Source: Timema cristinae (Eukaryota; Arthropoda; Insecta; Phasmatodea; Timematidae). From it: a stretch of DNA of 64,000 nt. Below, one piece after another: positions 55,565 to 64,000 of the stretch. Location of the stretch: positions 15,266,376 through 15,330,375 of the forward strand of contig JBCFYV010011135.1 of NCBI GenBank assembly GCA_039000515.1. The letters are read 5' to 3'. A program made the translations under genes and the position numbers. Every line of letters begins with the position of its first letter. Position 1 is the first letter of the stretch. The notes under the pieces are model-generated. The model searched no databases, was not told the origin of the DNA, and was given only the letters and a program-made list of their open reading frames with translations.

Positions 55565-55842
55565 GGTGACCTGGTGATCTAGGTGTAAGATTTCGGACTT
55601 CTGTGCTGGCGGCCGGGGTTCAATCCTCGGTCCCGGCACAGATTTATCTGATTACCAAACCCTTCCTTCACCTCTGACAAGACATCTTGTGAATGTGGGG
55701 AATGCCAGGTCTCCACCGTGGTTCGGATTCCACGTTAAACTGTAGGTCCTCCATTTCATCTCACAATCACCCTACCATTACACATTAGCGTAAGTGCGTA
55801 TAACCCGAACGGGTAGTAAGACGCGGTGCTAATAATAATAAT
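55565..55842 (+). mobile_element. SINE1 copy with clear target duplication
   Basis: TCTAAACAACTT occurs directly before the head and directly after the AAT end. It sits inside an older SINE2 fragment, whose body resumes with CACAGATGCGGGTACAG at 55858. Confidence 0.95.
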
Positions 55843-55915
55843 CTAAACAACTTCCACACAGATGCGGGTACAGTTCCTCTAAATTTTGCCTTGTCCCTAT
55901 TTTATTGGTGTAGAT
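55843..55915 (+). mobile_element. SINE2 body fragment
   Basis: GATGCGGGTACAGTTCCTC and following text match the SINE2 body; split by the SINE1 copy before it. Confidence 0.55.
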
Positions 55916-55984
55916 AAATCATGGAGAGCTGCAGGCAGGGTAAACCTGTAAATATCAGAGAATTTTATTAAAAATAAAACCCGC

Positions 55985-56240
55985 TTAGTTAGACGCATGG
56001 TTTAAGGCGTCACTCTCGCAATATACTAGACTGCTGATGACGGGTATATCGGGATTCTAGTCCTGCCCGGGCCTACTGAGGGTGGTCTATCTTAAATGGT
56101 TTTCCACTCTCTCTCTCTCTCCCTACGCAGATTCGAGTACAATTTTTTAATTAAACTTTCCTCATCCTTAACACGTCAGCTTAGTTAGTACATGCGTATA
56201 ACCTGAACGGGTAGTAAAGTGTTTCGTAAAAAAATTAATA
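55985..56240 (+). mobile_element. SINE2 copy, diverged
   Basis: CCGCTTAGTTAGACGCATGG head, GCTGATGACGGGTATATCG, body with an expanded CT run, and tail TAACCTGAACGGGTAGTAAA. Confidence 0.8.
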
Positions 56241-56778
56241 AACAGAAAAATCGCCATTCACTAAAGAATAAATTAATAACGTTGCGTATAATTAGAAAGG
56301 GTACCAAGACGTGGCGAAAAAAACAACAACGGGACCCTTAGTTCGCTAGATGAACGTGTTACCGTCTGCTCTGGGGTGTCTTGGACATACTGTATAAGGC
56401 GTGTGTTCACGGATTATCCTGTGATCCGTCAGTTCGGCTCGAGAAGAGTGGTACATGTGAAGGTCACTCCGTCGGTAATTACTAATTAGAAACGAGCCAC
56501 CGCCTTTTTCTCTCTCTCTCTCTCGATTCAATTACCGGGTCCCCCAGTACTCCTGGGAGGAGGGCGGGGGGGGGGGGGGGGAGGTCATCATTACACCTGC
56601 CCGCATCAACTGATGTAACCGGACCTTTATATAATTATATAATCTCCTCCTTGATGAAGTGAAAGGGAAACAGTTTTGTCTTCATTTTGGAAAACTGTCC
56701 GTCGAGGTCATTTGGTAAGCGATACAAACCAGCTCCTTAATCAGGATCGAATCAAGTCGGGAGTCAAGTCTTGGTACA
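56241..56778. other. Unannotated stretch with CT and G runs
   Basis: A (CT)n run near 56505-56525 and a G-run near 56564-56582. A SINE-tail-like scrap lies at 56284-56318. No gene recognised. Confidence 0.4.
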
Positions 56779-56885
56779 ACTTGTTTTTTTTTGCCGTTGT
56801 TGGTTTCCAGGTGATCGAAAGCTCAGAGCTTTTAGCGTCTTAGACACAACTTACTATTTAATATGTACAATATATTATTTATATA

Positions 56886-56924
<39 letters not shown>

Positions 56925-57014
56925 TTAAATAAATAGCTGGCAGTAAGTTGTGTCTAAGACGCTAAAAGCTCTGAACTTTCGATCACCTGGAAACCAACAA
57001 CAGCAAACACAAGC
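56779..57014. mobile_element. Long perfect-arm inverted repeat around a TA core
   Basis: Arms of about 65-75 bp: GTTGTTGGTTTCCAGGTGAT, CGAAAGCTCAGAGCTTTTAG and CGTCTTAGACACAACTTACT on the left, matched almost exactly by the complement on the right (56948-57012). The core is (TA)n. Likely a MITE or a cruciform-prone inverted duplication; no target duplication was identified. Confidence 0.8.
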
Positions 57015-57029
57015 TCGACATATGTATAA

Positions 57030-57161
57030 TAGTTGAAAGAGCTTATATATATATATATATATTAGCTCTTTCAACTTAAATATATATATAAGCTCTTTCA
57101 ACTTATATATATATATATTAGCTCTTTCAACTTATATATATATATATTAGCTCTTTCAACT

Positions 57162-57215
<54 letters not shown>
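57030..57215. repeat. TA microsatellite with dispersed AGCTCTTTCAACTTA units
   Basis: Four or five copies of AGCTCTTTCAACTTA alternate with (TA)n runs of about 10-20 bp. A reverse-complement version, AGTTGAAAGAGCTTA, lies at about 57032. Confidence 0.9.
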
Positions 57216-57217
<2 letters not shown>

Positions 57218-57231
57218 TATCTGCTATCTCT

Positions 57232-57465
57232 GGTATAAGGCGTCACTTTATCAAAGAGACTTGACTGCCGATGATGAGATTGGAGCTTGAATATCAGTTG
57301 GATGTGCTAGGGTTAGTGTTTCCTAAATGGTTTTCAACTCGCCATTCACGCAAATTTGGGCACTCTTCCTCTAAAATGAAACCTTTCTCGTCCCTTACAC
57401 TAAAGCGTAATACGTATATAGGCCTATATACTTACAGCCCTAACGGCTATATTCGATGTTAAGAT
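57232..57465 (+). mobile_element. SINE2 copy, diverged
   Basis: GACTGCCGATGATGAGATTGG, GGTTTTCAACTCGCCATTC, and the tail region CAGCCCTAACGGCTATATTC. Confidence 0.7.
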
Positions 57466-57698
57466 AAGTACAAAACAAAGAACAAACAGAAGAGCCTTAC
57501 TAATCACAACAATTTTGCAAATAAAAGATTTCAAATTTCTAGAAAAAAAAAATATCGGGCAAGTCCTTTAAAAAAAAAAGTCTTATTTAAGATGGCGGTA
57601 TCCTCAGAATTTTCATTGTGACCCTTATTATCAAACGAGTTTGACATGACTCCATTAGACCATCCGACCATCGGAGCGGGTTGTAGTTATTGAGCTGA

Positions 57699-58015
57699 CG
57701 GGGCCCGTGGTGTAGTGGGTCAGTGCACCTGGTAACGAGCCTAGGGATCCCGAGTTCATTTCCTGGCTGGGACCTTGGGTATTTTTCCTTTAAACGGAAT
57801 TACCTCAACGGTTGCCAAGGTTTGCTTAGTTGGGATTAAGTTAGGTTTAATTGTTTCCACTGGTTCCACACCCTCACTATCAGCATCACCTCATCTCTTT
57901 GGGACATGGAAAGAGCCTCCACGGAAAGGTTGTACGATTAGTACATTCGGGCGTCCCCTGGACAATGAACGGTCCATTAGTACTGGTTAGTCTTTCCACA
58001 AACTGGGCTACGATT
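57699..58015 (+). mobile_element. SINE5-type tRNA-like repeat
   Basis: Head GGGGCCCGTGGTGTAGTGGG (A-box-like) and CCCGAGTTCATTTCC (B-box-like), then a body with ACCTTGGGTATTTTTCC and ATGGAAAGAGCCTCC. Only one copy in the window, so family status is inferred from the head. Confidence 0.5.
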
Positions 58016-58056
58016 TTTGTAGCGTAGACGCGCAATATTACTATAGTTATTGAGTA

Positions 58057-58266
58057 CAGGTTAAGACTTCGAAAAAATCAAAGGTCAATAAAGAGGTAAA
58101 AAGATAGTATACTAAATAAAATTAAAAAATTAAAAGTAATTAACAAGTTAAAATTATAAATATTTAATATTGACTTGTTAATTACTTTTAATTTTTTTAA
58201 TTTTCTTTAGTATGCTATCCTTTTACCTCTTTATTGACCTTTGATTTTTTTCGAAGTCTTAACCTG
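58057..58266. mobile_element. Mariner-type foldback MITE flanked by TA (210 bp)
   Basis: Ends CAGGTTAAGACTTCG on both strands, flanked by TA (58055-58056 and 58267-58268). The arms pair nearly perfectly for about 95 bp each (TCAAAGGTCAATAAAGAGGT and onward), so the whole element is one hairpin. The near-identity of the arms suggests youth. Confidence 0.88.
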
Positions 58267-58268
58267 TA

Positions 58269-59683
58269 TTATAACCGCTCTTTACTTTTTTCAAGTTTAG
58301 AATGTTTTCTAAAATGATAGTTATTGATGTTTATATTAACAACAATGTAATCTGTTCAGTGAAAATGAGTTTAAAGCTGGAATGAAAGTCCGTTTCTCTA
58401 AAAAAATATTTTAATAATAAGGCTGATACAGTTCTTTTGTAAACTATACACGACATAGTCAAGTACAAACCCCTCTCCCCCCCCCCAAAAAAAACAGCAA
58501 AAATTGGAGTTTTTTTCTATAGGTTTCGCATGATTCGCGCCTTTCCCTGCCGTTAATCAACCCTGGGACATGCTATTGGCTGACGGTATTTCTCGGGGTG
58601 AGCTAGTCTAATGTCTGCTAATGTATTATTACCCCCCCATACTCTACCCCTCTCTCAGTAGCATACATGCCATACACCAGCGAGCTCTGTTATTATGAAT
58701 ATCATTCGGGGACTTCATTAAAATTCATAGGTGACGCCGCCTCCCCCCCCCCCTCTCACTCAACCCCCCGTTCGTGCATCTCCACCAGAAAGCTTTCCCT
58801 CCATCCAGGGTTGATGGTAGAAAACGTGGGGATAGTATGGAGGGAGGGTGGGCAGTCATTACATATGCAGCACAAATCTAGGGTAAGGGAGAATCTAGGG
58901 GAACCCGGAGCCAAATGGACCGGAGAGCTGCTTTGGCTCGGTAGGGGTTGGGGTGGGGGGCACTCTCACCCTACATACACATTTCGTCCTCCAGACTACT
59001 TGGTTGAGAGAAACGATTGTGGCACTCCAATTCAAAATGAATGACAACCGGTAGGCGTATGTGTGAATTAATAGCGGGGATGGATGGATGGGGCTTACCT
59101 GTGTTTGTAGGCGCATGGATATCCCCCAATACCCCCTCTTTTTTTTCTTTTTTTTTTACCTCCCTGACTAACTGTACCGGAGGTGTTTGCTATCGTTAGC
59201 GTACTGGCTTTCTGGTGTTGGTGTGTGTATGTGTGACGACTGTCAACACTTTGGGGTTCATTTATTCATTCATGATTTTTTTTTTAACTAAATGATGATG
59301 GATGTTTTTGAACAAAAAATATAGACGATACTAGTCGCTACCATGGAAACATATCACTTCGTGTCGTGCATGTTTTATATCTTTAATATTTAAAAAAAAA
59401 ATTGATCTTAAAAAGCTAAAATTATTTATATAGTTGAATTTTCATAGTAAGAGCCTTTAAAAACACACATAATTTTGTTTACTGCATAGCAAATATTTTA
59501 CAATATTGTTAGTGTTATTTTATAGGTATTTGACGTTATTTTTAAGTGGCTGCTGCAGATCACATGACTTGATTAATGTATACGATAAAGTAGATCTGGT
59601 AAAGTTTCTAGCTGTCAAAGAACGCTTTTTCTATGACAATGCGGATTATAATAATGTAAACAAATGCATCTTACACTATGGAT
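58269..59683. other. Unannotated stretch with C-, G- and T-runs
   Basis: C-rich runs at about 58478-58488 and 58741-58752. Open frames of 63-125 codons are compositional. No gene or element recognised. Confidence 0.4.
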
Positions 59684-59962
59684 ATCATTATTATTAGCAC
59701 CGCGTCTTACTACCCATACGGGTTGTACGCACTTACGCTAATGTGTAATGGTAGGGTGATTGTGAGATTAAATGGAGGACCTACAGTTTAACGTGGAATC
59801 CGAACCACGGTGGAGGCCTGGCATTCCCCACATTCACAAGATGTCTTGTCAGAGGTGAAGGAAGGGTTTGGTAATCAGATAAATCTGTGCCGGGACCGAG
59901 GATTGAACCCCGGCCGCCAGCACAGAAGTCTGACACCTTACCCCTAGACCACCAGCTCACCT
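59684..59962 (-). mobile_element. SINE1 copy with clear target duplication
   Basis: ACTATGGATATC lies just before the (ATT) end and again just after the head (59971-59982 region). Full length, reverse orientation. Confidence 0.95.
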
Positions 59963-59984
59963 GCCCTACTATGGATATCGAGTG

Positions 59985-60430
59985 AGCTAACGATACTCTG
60001 TGTTTAAAGTATATTATTAATGCCGTCAGAAAGACAGCATCTCAAAGTTACAAAAAGTAACTAAACCTTCTCATACGCTAAGCTACTTAATCTACAACTA
60101 TCATGTAAAATAATAAATGATACATTAAAATGTTATCAACAATAATTTCATTGATCTGTCTCAATCTCATTTATGGCTTGACAAATATGAAAGTGGTTGA
60201 GTTATGAACGATAGCCTCCAAAGTAATAACATTCAATAAACAGTTAGACCCTGTGATGAATGGAGTGAAATTGTCAGTTTTATGAATCTCGGTGTGCAAT
60301 AGTACTTTCTCGCTCAGTAAAGAAACCAAAAGTATATTACCTCACTCCTCATTTCCCTAGTACGCCTCTTCAATGCTGCCTAGGCTTTACAGCTGACGGT
60401 GGAATTGTTGAGGATCCAAACCACCTTCGG
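59985..60430. other. Unannotated stretch
   Basis: No gene or repeat family recognised. Confidence 0.4.
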
Positions 60431-60437
60431 ATTGAGT

Positions 60438-60491
60438 ACTATACATACATACATATACATACATACATACATACATACATACATACATACA

Positions 60492-60522
<31 letters not shown>

Positions 60523-61112
60523 CATACATACATAACATACATACATACATATACATACATACATATATACATATACATTCATACATACATACACATACAT
60601 ATATACATATAAATACATATACATTATACATATATACATACATACATACATACATATACATACATACACATACATAACATACATATATACATATACATAC
60701 ATAATACATATACATATATACATATAAATACATACACACATACATACATACATACACATACATACACATACATATATACATATACATACATACATACACA
60801 TACATTATACATATACATTCATACACATACATACACATACATATATACATATAAATACATACATACATATACATATATACATACATACATACATATACAT
60901 ACATACACATACATACACATACATATATACATATACATTCATACATACATACACATACATATATACATATAAATACATACATACATATACATATATACAT
61001 ACATACATACATATACATACATACACATACATATATACATATACATACATACATACATATACATATATACATATAAATACATACACACATACATACATAC
61101 ATACATACATGC
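60438..61112. repeat. CATA microsatellite, about 675 bp
   Basis: Imperfect (CATA)n with interspersed ATATATACATATAAATAC words recurring several times, so longer units are also duplicated. Tyr/Cys/Met-rich and His/Ile/Tyr-rich frames up to 244 codons are artefacts of the 4-bp period. Confidence 0.96.
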
Positions 61113-62640
61113 ATAATGATTGCAAAAGTAAACGTTTATTTTCTACTGTATTTTGTTCATATTGTACATAAGGCCAGGCGTCAGGGCACAAAAAAGGCAC
61201 CCAATCGGTAAAATATTCCTTAAAGATAGACATTTATTTTTATTTAGTGGTCAAAATCGTATTAAACTTTCTCCTTCGTTCTAGAGCTGCGTTAGTCGTA
61301 TCATTGTAAAAAAAATTTAAAAAAATATTTAATATATATGGTCAATATCTTATTTTTAGTTAGTCTTATAGTAAGATGAGTAGTCATTGCCGATATTAAA
61401 CATAATTCAATTCTATATAAAAATGTTATTAGGCACGTTTTTCATACTATTGATGGTTTAGAAGCTACATCCACGAGAAAGGAGTACCTTTATGCGACTA
61501 CTTGATATAACGGTTTTCCCTTGATATATATATATATATATAACTTTCTAGGTGATTTCTTTCTAGCCTACTTTCCAGAATGATTGACGCGGTAGGACAT
61601 CAATTTGTTGCAGTATCATACCAAGTCAAGGGCATTGATAACTCGTTAGGAGATCTAAGATTCCAATTCTTTACCAAAAAGTACTTTCAATCACGCATCT
61701 TTACCTCCAACTCGGGTATCTGCGTGTCTTAACGTACTATAAAATCTAGCAAAGGAATGGAAATCACAGGACGACCGTCATATTGAGGGTAAAAAAACCC
61801 AATAAGCATGGCCTGCTTCCCATTACCATAACGAAAAGTCTCAGCTCTTCAAACGCTTTTAAAGACCATGTCCTGCAACTGAACGAAAAACTGTGAAGCC
61901 GTTTGCAGCTTTAGTAATGTTGGACACATTCCTCAATTTGTTTCGTCTTTAAGGGATAATCGTGCACAAACATCGAGAACTTGGAGGGAAACTCGGGGAC
62001 AGCGATGAATAAATCAATGTTTTAATTGGACAATTTTATGACCGAAAAGAACAACGGAGCTTTCGAGCCAGAAAGTGAAATAAATGCTCACAAGAGTGAC
62101 TATGAAAATAAAGAGATTGGTAAAGAAGAGGAGATTTGTTGACCTTAGACTTTAAAATGGAGAAAGATGACGTTAAAATGTTTTAATAAATTAGGTCTAG
62201 AGTAAAGAAAAATAATCGCTTCTAATAATCTACCACGTGGTGGTGCGGAAACGATTAGGGAAACTGACCATTAGTCATAAATAGTAATTGGCCATTAACA
62301 TTTAACTATAAATGAATTTGCCATTTTTCAAGCTTTTCTGGAAAGGTCATAAATTCCAATTGTAGGCAAACATAGTTAGCACATATTTTTAGTACTAGTA
62401 GATTTGCTGGTTATTGAGAATTTTCTTAATATTATAATAGAATACATATTCAAATAAAGTTGTACAATTCTAGTATATTATGGTCGATATAATCTATATA
62501 GCTTTGATGCGGCTACCCAAGGCTCTATTTTTAGGTAAAAGAGCTAGAAAGTTTGTACGGTGCTTCGTACCATTTAGTTTAAACTGAGTTTAGTCCGTGC
62601 TCTCACCTATTTAAAGAAACATTGGCACTTGCATCTCTGC
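61113..62640. other. Unannotated stretch, probably intronic
   Basis: About 1.5 kb without recognised elements apart from a short (TA)n run near 61525-61541. If the exon at 62994 is real, this is probably part of the intron before it. Confidence 0.4.
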
Positions 62641-62654
62641 ATCTGTAATCTTTT

Positions 62655-62990
62655 AATGTTGCTTGATGCTACACCTTTGATTATTGTTTGTGATGGATCT
62701 AAAATCATATGTATGAAGATGGCCAGATCTCCAAGCAGCCCTTTCCACAACTGATGATATTGTAATGTTGTTTGCAGTTACACCTTTGATTATTGTTGGT
62801 GATGGATCTAGTATCGTATGTATGAAGACGTCCATATCTCCAAGCAGCCCTTTCCACAATTGATGATATTTTAATGCTGTTTGCAGCTACAACTTGGTTA
62901 TTGTTGGTGATGGATCTAGTATCGTGTGTATGAAGACGTCCCTATCTGCAAGCACCCTTTCCACAACTGATGATATTGTATTGTTGTTTG
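62655..62990 (+). repeat. Tandem decayed partial copies of the downstream exon and its splice site
   Basis: Three units of about 105-115 bp, starting near 62662, 62776 and 62886. Each has (TTGCAG)-like acceptor text, CTACACC or a variant, GGTGATGGATC and TATGAAGACGTCC (GATGGCC in the first unit), then CCAAGCAGCCCTTTCCACAA and CTGATGATATT. The acceptor, the first bases of the exon and its GATGAAGACGTCC segment recur in order, while the exon's middle is missing. The array therefore looks derived from the exon at 62994 plus upstream intron. The short minus-strand open frames here are incidental. Confidence 0.7.
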
Positions 62991-62993
62991 CAG

Positions 62994-63128
62994 CTACACC
63001 GTCAGTGTTGGCATCGTGGACAAGCTGGCCTTGTTCTGTGGTGGTGTCAGAGATCCGATAGATGAAGACGTCCAAGCCAGTCAATTTCTCCTCAGCTGCG
63101 TCGAACTCCTCACTGTGCTAGCCGCAAG
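62994..63128 (+). CDS. SCAPER: Internal exon of a SCAPER-like gene
   Basis: 135-bp exon preceded by TTGTTGTTTGCAG and followed by GTAAGC. After one leading base (completing a split codon) the frame is open across the exon and reads YTVSVGIVDKLALFCGGVRD, then PIDEDVQASQFLLSCVELLT and VLAA, with AG left for the next codon. GC content and codon usage differ from the AT-rich flanks. The peptide resembles the C-terminal region of SCAPER (S-phase cyclin A-associated protein in the ER) as I recall it: YxVSxGxxDKL, a GPxDE-like turn, then FLxxxxxLL. SCAPER is an ER-associated protein that binds cyclin A2. Exon status is well supported; the family name is from memory of similarity and is less sure. 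Other exons are outside the window or were not recognised. Confidence 0.7.
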
Positions 63129-63427
63129 GTAAGCTATATTTTCATTCGCACTCGTTTAAATATCTTAGTTCTTGATAAGTATAATTATTTTTGATTACAT
63201 TCTCGCCACTTTCCTCAACAGAAAGATGGCACTCATTCTAGTCGTTCGACAGTAAAACTTGTATTATACAATTTAAAGAAATAAGTTATAAATAATGATT
63301 CACTGATTTCATATCATTACAGTTCGCGAGTTATTAGGGGTCCAATTTTAATGCTATTTGCATACTACTCTTAAGCTAACGTAATAACTTTATGAGGCTG
63401 AAATTTAGTATAACAAGATGCTTATAA
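63129..63427 (+). other. Intron start after the SCAPER-like exon
   Basis: Begins with the donor GTAAGC. No further exon, element or RNA gene recognised before the SINE3 copy. Confidence 0.5.
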
Positions 63428-63659
63428 GAGACAGATTTTGTGGCCTGGTAGTCAGAGCTCCTGGCTACAGATCCAGAGGTCCCGCATTCGATCCCTGGCC
63501 TTTCCAAAATGTATCTGTGAAGTTGTGGGTTTTGGAACGGGATCAAATTCAACCTCGCGAGGACAAATGAGGGGCTACTTGAATGTTTTTTTAAAGTAGC
63601 AGTTCCTGTTTGGAAAACTGATATTAATGGCTCTAGGGCTCATTGAGCTGATCAATTAA
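63428..63659 (+). mobile_element. SINE3 copy
   Basis: TGTGGCCTGGTAGTCAGAG head, GGCTACAGATCCAGAGG anticodon arm and CATTCGATCCC B-box, then GAGGACAAATGA and GAAAACTGATATTAATGG as in the copy at 12486. It ends at the TTAA target of the next element. Confidence 0.75.
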
Positions 63660-64000
63660 GGCTCTTGGCTCTGTCGAGTGCAAGTCCAAAACTTATTTTG
63701 TGGGATGGTGGGCGGTAGGGTGAAAGGCGTGGGATGGCTTTACAACCAACCAAAGTATCCTTACACGACAACAATAACAGATGGATCACGGAAACAGTAG
63801 ATGGCGCTATTTACTGGACAGGTCTTGTGGAAAAATCATACGTTTGGAAATATCAGTTTTTCGCGAGAACGAGTGAAATTTTTATAGTAATGTTTTCAAC
63901 ACCTCTTCTAAGATGATGTATCGATGTTTATTAGGTGTTATATTTTCTTAATTTTTTTCTATGCAGCCTACATTTTTCTATTGAAAAATGTCAAATCTAT
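63660..64000. mobile_element. TTAA element, copy 5, cut by the window end
   Basis: TTAA at 63656-63659, then GGCTCTTGGCTCTGTCGAG and the reverse-oriented body (GTAGATGGCGCTATTTACTG, ACACCTCTTCTAAGATG). The remaining part would lie beyond 64000. Confidence 0.85.

Noticed and set aside
58667..59116. A 125-codon plus frame and a 73-codon minus frame
   Set aside because: Pro/Ser/Gly-rich translation of C- and G-runs; no conserved motif.
60380..61114. A 244-codon Cys/Tyr/Met-rich frame
   Set aside because: Translation of a (CATA)n microsatellite; other frames and the other strand are open as well.

Overview
The window is AT-rich, repeat-dense metazoan nuclear DNA. Arthropod is the best guess: there are short TTAGG-type runs (about 7197-7215 and 13450-13490), Helitrons of the kind common in insects, a pogo transposase and a gypsy remnant. 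The species cannot be named from the sequence. Nothing looks bacterial, viral or organellar. Almost all of the open frames are chance frames in tandem repeats or pieces of transposons.

Host genes: the only persuasive host coding sequence is one exon at 62994-63128 (+). It has a clean 3' splice site, a clean 5' splice site and a 44-residue open frame that resembles the C-terminal part of SCAPER. A second possible exon end lies at 2-245 (+). The roughly 62 kb between them therefore looks like intron and/or intergenic sequence filled with repeats.

Tandem arrays: 33 bp (about 600-1560), 72 bp (1985-4340), 11 bp (8010-8385), 74 bp (24990-25203), 36 bp (28240-31495, about 90 units), 48 bp (32960-33430), 61 bp (49506-49680) and 51 bp (52710-53470), plus CATA, TA, AAT, CT and AG microsatellites. 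Most units contain a short inverted repeat. Five periods are multiples of three, which creates long but meaningless open frames.

Interspersed elements: (1) SINE1, a tRNA-headed family with an (AAT)n end, about 13 copies, several with clear target-site duplications. (2) SINE2, a second tRNA-headed family with the same 3' tail, about 18 copies or fragments. (3) At least four further tRNA-like SINE types. (4) A 2764-bp pogo-type DNA transposon (21470-24233) inserted in a SINE2, with a transposase broken by one stop and two A-run frameshifts. (5) hAT-like elements with 8-bp duplications (13674-14263, 31883-32952, 46209-46806 and a relative at 19176-19792). (6) A 518-520 bp TTAA-flanked family (five copies). 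(7) A foldback MITE family (about eight copies). (8) Two TA-flanked mariner-type MITEs. (9) Two non-autonomous Helitrons. (10) A decayed gypsy pol remnant (about 40900-43780, minus strand). Nesting is common and gives a relative order of insertion.

The most notable observations are the SCAPER-like exon preceded by tandem, decayed partial copies of itself; the SINE families that share one hairpin-containing tail; and the hairpin present in nearly every minisatellite unit. No single undescribed gene system is evident.
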